A stretch of 64,000 nucleotides of DNA, taken from contig NC_071335.1 in the NCBI RefSeq assembly GCF_027744825.2, positions 31,013,501 to 31,077,500 on the forward strand, in the 5' to 3' direction. Shown here in pieces: positions 57,494 to 64,000 of the stretch. A program made the translations under genes and the position numbers. Under the pieces are notes generated by a model that did no database searches, was not told where the DNA came from, and saw nothing but the letters and a program-made list of their open reading frames with translations. The first letter of the stretch is position 1; the number at the start of each line of letters is the position of its first letter. The stretch is from Synchiropus splendidus. Lineage: Eukaryota; Chordata; Actinopteri; Syngnathiformes; Callionymidae.

Positions 57494-58310
57494 TGAACTT
57501 GTGATTTAAGGTGAAAAACTATGGTTTTGGATATATGCTGGCTGGAGCCTGACATCATGGGGTGTTGTAGGGTTTTAATCCATAGCGTGTAGAATGTTGC
57601 TAATGGCAACCTTTAACCATGTCCTCTAGTTCAATTCTGGACCGCATCTTTCTCACGATCATTGATACAGCACAGGGTGTGATCTTGCATGGCTTTTGAA
57701 AGAAGGATGGCCAGTGGTTAATCAAAACACATTTCATGGCAGAAAATAGGAAATCATTATTTAAAAATCATTCCAGAGACATTTTCAACATTCTGTCTCT
57801 CACAATCTACAGACCGTCTCCAGCTTCTCCTCCACCTCCTCTCCCTTAAGTCACTTTATCGTCAGCAAAATATAAAAAAGGCAAATGTGAAAAATAAAAT
57901 CTGCCGGAGAAAGATGAAATCGAGAATTGAGTTTCAGTTATGACTTGCAGTAAGGACTAGACAATATTTATAAGGTTCTTTGTCACTTTCTATCGCTGCA
58001 TTTTCAAGACTTGTCACAACGTGGCTGTTGAAACCAATTTCATCCCTCAGCAACTGTGGGCATTCCACCACCCACACACAGACACACACACACATTTATC
58101 ACTGGATAATAATGCCATTTGAGATGTTTTTAAGGTCAACCATCATTTTTTTTATCCAATCAAGGTCCAGGCATTTGCTGGAGAAATGAGAGCTTTGAGA
58201 CTGGAGGGGACAAATTCTGTAAAATGGGTGAAAGTGGAGACCAAACAAATACCAGAGCTAATCCAGTGATATAGGAATCACAGGAAATGTCACATAACAT
58301 ACCGTAATTT

Positions 58311-59217
58311 CTGGTCTATAAGCCGCTACTATTTTCTCTGAACCGTGTGCCTTATATAACTAAGCGGCTAATATATGGATTTTTACAGGCCAAAATATTG
58401 AGCATTGAGCATTAAACTGATGAAATCACAGGCGTTTTATTTACAGTATCTGAAAGTGCTCAAAATGCACTGTTTTCGCCTGCGTGTCTGCAGCTCCGCC
58501 AACAGAGCCGATCTCCGGGAGCAGCGGATAGGACAGAGGGATGTGATTAAATTTCCAGGTTATATAGTGTGACTGTTGAAAGGGGCTGTCAAACCCAAAG
58601 AAAGGACTGTAAGAGAAAATTTTAAATAAAAATCAAGTGACGACATCTTGGGTGATTATAAAATTACACTTTAAAAATGCACAGAAAATGTGGGTTTGTT
58701 GTGTTTTAATTAATTTAATTTACACCACATTCTATTTAAAGAATCTTGATGTGTCTCATACATTTCTTTCTACTATACTCTGTGCATTTTAAGGGACAAG
58801 AAATACTGAAATATCACAATCAAACCAGATTATAGTTGCATAATGAGCAAAAAACAATGCCCAAGACAAAAATGTCAGCGATAATGTCAGTTTTGTAGTT
58901 TCACTCTGACTCCAGGAGCGCCACATAAATACAGTCAACGGGCCACATTTGGCCCCCGGGCCACACTTTGCTCAGGTCTGGGAGAGGAGATGCGGCTGTG
59001 GTGTTGAAACTTCGGACACACGGGCGAAGACAGTGCATTTTGAGCTGTTTAATGTAAAGAAAAGATGGTTCATGATTCAAGTTCAGAACAAGTTCCACGA
59101 ACTAGTCCATCGTGATGCTGGGCCCCATCTTCGAAACTACTTTAGATGTGGTCCTCATGCACCACTGACCTTTCTACAGCGCAGACAGCACCACAGCCCC
59201 CGCGGCTTATAAACCAG
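58311..59217. mobile_element. 0.9 kb element with terminal inverted repeats, no transposase
   Basis: The left end ctggtctataagccgc (58311-58326) matches the reverse complement of the right end gcggcttataaaccag (59202-59217) at 15 of 16 positions. The left part resembles the CCGTAATTTCnGGnCTATAAGCCGC repeat common in fish. A GGGCCACATTTGGCCCCCGG stretch near 58939 suggests a second repeat nested inside. Confidence 0.6.
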
Positions 59218-61300
59218 TGCACCTCATGTATGATCTATTTTCCTTCTTAAACTTAGTGGGTGGCTCATATTCTGGTGTGCTCTGTAGATTTACGGTTGTT
59301 TATTGTTCCTTATTTATTTCCACTTTTATTTCTGAATTATGCCACACTGATTATTCCATAATATGGAGGTTCCAACCGAGGAAGTCAAAATTGGGTGTGT
59401 AGTCATTAGAGTTGGAGTCTAGACCGAGTCAAGACCATGGCATTCATGGACTTCTTGGTCGCTGTACGCTCTTCTCTCGACACCGTCTTCACTACAATGC
59501 TATTAGTCATAACTTTGTCATAACAAAGACTCAGAATCAAATGGGAGTTAACCTCGAACAATTTGACACTCTAGGCTCCAGCCTGATTTTTGTTCTAAAT
59601 ATAAGTTGATCAAAACAAAAGATCGAGATTAACTTTGCAGGTCTTCCCTCTTCTCTCATTCTTTGAGATCGCATAAGGGTATTTGTCTGAAGGGCTTGTG
59701 TCTCGTATTGAAAAGGAAGAAGTGAAAGAAGCTATTTGACATGATGCTCCGAGGCAGAAGGGAAGAATTCATGCTATGACTATAGAAGCGTGAGACCAGT
59801 TGAGCATCTGCTTCTGTGCTGATGGGCTTGTGCACGCTCCCCTCCAAATCAATAGGATTGATTGGCAACACACTTTCGGCTGAGTGAAAACCTACATACT
59901 CACAATGAGTCATGCGGCTCATCATCAAGAACACCATTAATCTGATTGTTTTGTGAATGTAAAGGTTGACAGAAATAGACACAAATCCCAGATGGTTTCG
60001 TGTCATGTTGAGCAGATGGTGAGGAGACCTGTCTGGATGTCAGTTGACAAAAAGAATCATGGAAGGAGAATGATCTCATCATGGATCGATGTACAAAAAT
60101 GATTCGCAGGTATGATTCCCTGGTAAAAATCCCGCGACTCCCAGGCTGTGAGTGAATGCCTGAAGTAAACTGTGAAACGCTTCTGCTGCCACATGCTGTG
60201 CAAAACATCATGGCAAACAATTCTAACACAGTTCAGCAGTTTACTGTAAAAATACGGCTGGGTTCTTGCAGAACCTGACTCCCTGTACAAAAGCACAGTT
60301 GCAGATCTACTTGTCAAGTATGCAAATGCTCTCTATTAAGCAGCCACATTCAAACAGTGGGAACCATTTCAGTTCTTAAAATCTTTTGACAGGCTAAATC
60401 GCTTTACACAGCGGGAACTAGGAACTATATTCTCTCGCCACACACCACAAAACTAAGCAGTTAGATAATGAATGGGATTTGAACTCTGTTTAAATCACAT
60501 TTTCAATACACAACAGTGATATCACTATTTACTAGGGGTGCAACGTTGGTGCAGTACGGTTACATTCCCCATTCATTTCTATAACTTAAGGTCACGTGTG
60601 GTTAAGAAATGACCACAAGTCCTGATTTTAATTTAAAGTCTTATCAAACTTTCATGTGAGTACTTGATTGTGAAATGGGTTGGATGCTCCTTCATGCTTC
60701 TGCCACCTGCAGTCCGATTGAGCACAATGCACTCCGAATATATTTAGCACGAATTTTATAGCTATAAACACACGTAATATAAAATCAGAATCACAATTTG
60801 GATAAAAATGCGTGGCTTGGCGTACATCAGTTCTCAAGCACCTAGGAGCCATTTTAATACAGTGCCTTCACACTGCGTATAAGCTTGACTGAAAAGTAAA
60901 TATAAACACCTAAATCTAGAAGAGCAGAACTAAATATTGGTGAAATTATCTCTTCAGAAACAGCATATCCTGACTGGACATCATCATTTTAATCAAAACG
61001 GATGTGGAGATATCTCGTCCTAATCTCTAGTCTCTTTGTAGTGTTACTGGTTAGATGGTGCGATTCTGGCCTGGAAACATCTTTTTATTCTGAAGTCTGA
61101 ACTAGTTCAAAAGATTGTCTGTGGATCAGATTAACGCCCTTAGAGTATAAGGTTTTGGGTGGATTCCTTGAAAAGCACTTTTCCAGATTAAATGCATTCA
61201 CATATTTGAAATGACCACCCAAATTTTTTTGTCACACGCCTCATTCGGTGTTCTTTCACATCTCTGGAAAATGATTCATAATGTGTTGCATGCACACATG

Positions 61301-61384
61301 CTCTCTCTCGGTCTCTCTCTCTCTCTCCATCCATCGCCTTCCTCCATCACTTTCTCTCTCTCTCTCACTCTCTCTCTCTCTTTC
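61301..61384. repeat. (TC)n-rich repeat upstream of sstr5
   Basis: Two TC/CT runs are broken by about 25 bp of non-repeat sequence. It lies about 500 bp upstream of the sstr5 start codon. Confidence 0.9.
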
Positions 61385-61393
61385 AACCCCTCC

Positions 61394-61632
61394 TTTGTCT
61401 ACTTCTGTCTAGCACCAGGGACAGAGCCACACTGAGAGCTGAGTCAGAAGACTTGGGAGGATTTCCTTTAACAGACAGTCCCTCAACCTTAAAAATCATT
61501 TTTGATTGATACTTCTTGATTTAAAAATATTTTTTTTTACTTTGTCTACCTCTGTCTAGCACCAGGGACAGAGCCACACTGAGTCAAAAGACTTGGGAGG
61601 ATTTCCTTTAACAGACAGTTCCTCAACCTTAA
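61394..61632 (+). repeat. direct duplication in the sstr5 upstream region
   Basis: Copies start at 61394 and 61541 (offset 147 bp), each about 92-98 bp. Both contain agcaccagggacagagccac and gacttgggaggatttccttt, then aacagacagt. They differ by a small deletion and a few substitutions. The sequence ends about 250 bp before the sstr5 ATG and may be part of the 5' leader or promoter. Confidence 0.9.
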
Positions 61633-61878
61633 TCTTCATTTTTCATTCTCGATTTTTTTTAAAGTGGAGTAGCTTGCAACTGTGACGGTGTAGGTTTGAG
61701 TTGGGAGCGGTGTGGACTCCTTCAGCTTCTGCAGCAGCTCTTATTTGTAAAGGATTGTTCGATCGAGTGACTTGCGTCAACACAATGTCAAGTACAAGGC
61801 TGCATTTTGTTTATATTTTAAGTTTTTCCTTACTGTTATGGAAGTGAGAATGATCTATTATTGAAGCAGAGAAACACC

Positions 61879-62427
61879 ATGGAACCTCTGGATGAGCACC
61901 TGGGGATCCCTTCACCATCAGACTTCAACTCGTCCCTCCTCTACTCCAACGCGTCACAACAGAACCAGTCCACGCGGAGCGTGCCCTTCCACGGCAGCAG
62001 CACCCCCCTCACGGCTGTCATCTACCTGGTGGTCTTCGTGGTGGGTCTGGCGGGGAACACTCTGGCCATCTATGTGGTCGTCCGCTACGCCAAGATGAAG
62101 TGCGTCACCAATATCTACATCCTGAACTTGGCGGTGGCCGACGAGCTCTACATCCTGGGACTCCCCTTCCTCACCACCCAGAACGTCCTCTCCTACTGGC
62201 CCTTCGGCTCCTTCCTGTGCCGCGTGGTCATGACCGCGGACTCCATGAATCAGTTCACATCCATCTTCTGTCTGACGGTGATGTCCATCGACCGCTACCT
62301 GGCAGTCGTGCACCCGATCCGCAGCACCCGGTGGAGACACCCGCGGGTGGCCCGGATGGTCAGCGTGCTGATGTGGGCGCTGTCCTTCGTGGTGGTCCTG
62401 CCCGTCTTCATCTTCTCTGACATCCAG
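61879..62427 (+). CDS. sstr5: SSTR5 exon 1: N-terminus and TM1-TM4
   Basis: The exon has 183 codons. The extracellular N-terminus has several sequons (NSS, NAS, NQS). It ends after TM4 ([17 protein letters not shown], then SDIQ) at a CAG|gtaatg donor. Reading on into the intron gives only V-M-C and a stop at 62437-62439. Confidence 0.93.
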
Positions 62428-63946
62428 GTAATGTGTTAACTTTCATCGTGAACTGGAACGACATTCGCGAGCAAAACTTTATCTCTGTTTCCCAGAATAA
62501 AAGAATGATTCTACACAACAGCACGTAAATAAACTTATCATAAAGTTTAAGTCGCTGTCAAAATATAACGGAAATTGTGAGTCTTATATTTCGGTGGTAC
62601 GAATAACGTGTGCGCGCATAGAATGATCATCCGTCTCGTAGAAGACCAGGAAGCAGAGCAGTAGTGAGGAGAGTGGAGATGAAAGGTGGTGTGAACTGAG
62701 TCTCAAGTCTGTATGAAACTCAGGTGGCAGGTAACTCGATCACTGCTAAGTCACATTATTACAAGTTGTAAGTTAAATCATCATCAAAGATGAACATTAT
62801 TTCACCCTTCTGTTCTTTATGGTATGTGTGAGCAAACTTTTGTGTTTTGAGCAGTCAGTGTCGCTGAGATTATTCTAAAGAATGTTTGTTGTTGAATGTT
62901 CGTTGGAGTAACAAATGTTTGCATGAGGAAAGCATCATTTTCCACTCTTGTGTTGATAAAATCGTCCTTCAGGTTATGAAAAAGTTTAAGTTTTAACTAT
63001 GGCTGTATTGCAATAAAAAAATTAATCGATGGACAGCCCTACTAAGCAGGTTAAGTCGTGTGAGCTCATTCACTTTAGAACATGGTCCCATGATAGTTCA
63101 CCTGGGGGAGGATCTGTTCCCCGACCAAGAGAGGACGTCCCTCTTCTGAGGACAATGGCATCGGTCTTAAAGGAGTGGATCTGTCGCTCAGCGTGTATGA
63201 AAAGTGAATGCTGTCTGACAGAAAAAGACGTCTAGACTCAATATTTCTGAAGGTGAATCAAACATGATTCATCAGATCTGCTGGCCTTCATCTAATGTTC
63301 AGGGACACCGCTCTGATGCTCACGTGGGTATTGTCTGCTGTTGAACTACAGCTTGGAGTCCACAAGTTTTTTGACAGATAAGTTTAAGACATTCTGGCAT
63401 CGTGCAGTGTCAATTGCTCATTGTGGCTTTTGGCAATGTTGCTTTTCACTGACCCCCACAGAGGGGCTTCAGGTGCCAAGCTCCACTCAAATAGCTCTTA
63501 CTAGTTCTACTCTAATTCACGTTGAAAGAACTTTCCTGAGGACCCTCTTGCAGCCTCTCATCCTTTTTTCGCTCACCACCAGGCTGTGAAAAGAATCCTC
63601 ATTACCACACCATTGACTGACCCTCATAAACCCTTAAACAAGTCTTTCATTTCCAGAGCCAAAAACCTTGTTCTCACTCAAATTCAGTCTGGTGAGAGAA
63701 GAACCATTCCACATCAACATCATCATAAAAGTCCAGACATTTCTCCAGTAAAGTAACGTAGTTCTCCTACATTTTTATTCCTTGCTATATGATCTCTGTC
63801 GCCAGGAAACATTTAACTCCTGCAATATGATCTGGCCGGAGCCCAGAGACGTTTGGTCCACGGTTTTCATTCTCTACACGGCCATCGTGGGCTTCTTCGG
63901 ACCTCTGCTGATCATCTGCCTCTGCTACCTGCTCATCGTCATCAAG
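61879..63946 (+). CDS. sstr5: somatostatin receptor type 5, first two coding exons; 3' part beyond the window
   Basis: Somatostatin receptors are Gi/o-coupled class A GPCRs for somatostatin and related peptides. Exon 61879-62427 and exon 63806-63946 join in phase 0 (DIQ|ETF). The start ATG has a strong context (caccATGG) and begins MEPL like human SSTR5. TM1 has [12 protein letters not shown]2 [14 protein letters not shown] and TM3 [15 protein letters not shown] with the ligand-binding Asp. DRYLAVVHP follows TM3, then TM4. Exon 2 gives SCNMIWPEP and TM5 ([20 protein letters not shown]), matching human WPEPVGLW ... [20 protein letters not shown], which favours type 5 over type 2. Synteny with TSC2-PKD1 supports this. 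TM6-TM7 lie beyond 64 kb. Confidence 0.93.
62428..63805 (+). other. sstr5: sstr5 intron 1 (1.4 kb)
   Basis: A gtaatg donor and tctctgtcgccag acceptor bound it. A repeat-like fragment (attaatcgatggacagccct) lies near 63020. No other gene is seen. The stretch 62440-63780 has stops in all frames at normal density. Confidence 0.85.
63806..63946 (+). CDS. sstr5: SSTR5 exon 2: second extracellular loop and TM5
   Basis: The exon has 47 codons. It includes the loop Cys (NSCNM) expected to pair with the TM3 Cys. The probable donor is ATCAAG|gtcaga; reading through gives V-R-L-Q-S and a TGA ending at 63964. Since human has IVVKVRAAG here, the true reading frame must continue by splicing to an exon outside the window. 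Confidence 0.85.
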
Positions 63947-64000
63947 GTCAGACTTCAGTCATGACATCACCAGTCCTCACGTGTTGATTCAGGCAATGCT

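Larger units (their letters stand above)
54262..61393. other. intergenic region between pkd1 5' end and sstr5, with pkd1 promoter side
   Basis: About 7 kb between the two divergent gene starts. The first 300 bp upstream of pkd1 should hold its leader and promoter, but I see no TATA box. Contents include a gataagat-type retroelement tail (55190-55240), a MITE-like segment (55559-56031), an (AT)n array (57424-57491) and a TIR element (58311-59217). A repeat fragment ctaggggtgcaacg sits at 60533, and TC-rich repeats follow at 61.3 kb. ORFs present are short and unconvincing. Confidence 0.7.

Noticed and set aside
1..64000. CRISPR arrays, operons, rRNA or tRNA genes
   Set aside because: This is vertebrate DNA; no tRNA-like cloverleaf with A/B boxes or rRNA stretch was noticed by eye, and regularly spaced repeats are microsatellites.

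Overview
The window is vertebrate genomic DNA, most likely from a percomorph teleost fish. Its genes are intron-rich with GT-AG splice sites, and its introns carry AT, TC and ATT microsatellites, TTAGGG-like arrays and hAT- or MITE-like repeats common in fish. It holds three protein-coding genes in the order TSC2 (3' part) > < PKD1 > < ... SSTR5 (5' part) >. This is the order known from human 16p13.3, so it is a conserved synteny block.

Positions 1-3.7 kb (+): the last ten coding exons of tsc2 (tuberin), covering the pre-GAP linker, the Rap/TSC GAP domain with its catalytic Asn, and the C-terminus. It ends in a TGA at 3623-3625 with an ATTAAA polyadenylation signal at 3697.

Positions 3.7-54.3 kb (-): a complete pkd1 gene (polycystin-1), transcribed toward tsc2. 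I reconstructed 55 coding exons by splice sites, phase continuity and similarity to polycystin-1. They sum to 13,602 nt, a multiple of three, giving about 4,533 residues. Domain order is signal peptide, LRRs, WSC, PKD repeat 1, C-type lectin, Cys-rich LDL-A-like segment, PKD repeat array, REJ, GAIN/GPS, TM1, PLAT, TM2-TM11 with the polycystin (TOP) extracellular domain, then the coiled-coil C-tail ending KNKVHPT. Exon 1 is separated from exon 2 by a 10.8 kb repeat-rich intron. The poly(A) signals of tsc2 and pkd1 are only about 65 bp apart, tail to tail.

Positions 54.3-61.8 kb: intergenic, repeat-rich, with no gene I can support.

Positions 61.9-64.0 kb (+): the start of an sstr5-type somatostatin receptor gene. 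Unlike the single-exon human SSTR5 coding region, it is interrupted by an intron right after TM4 and by a probable second one right after TM5. In-frame stops follow both donors, so intron retention would give 4-TM and 5-TM truncated receptors.

Functionally, tsc2 is the GAP arm of the TSC complex acting on RHEB upstream of mTORC1. pkd1 encodes the large ciliary/plasma-membrane partner of polycystin-2. sstr5 encodes a Gi-coupled peptide receptor. They share conserved neighbourhood, not an operon. All comparisons to human proteins are from memory; no search was run.
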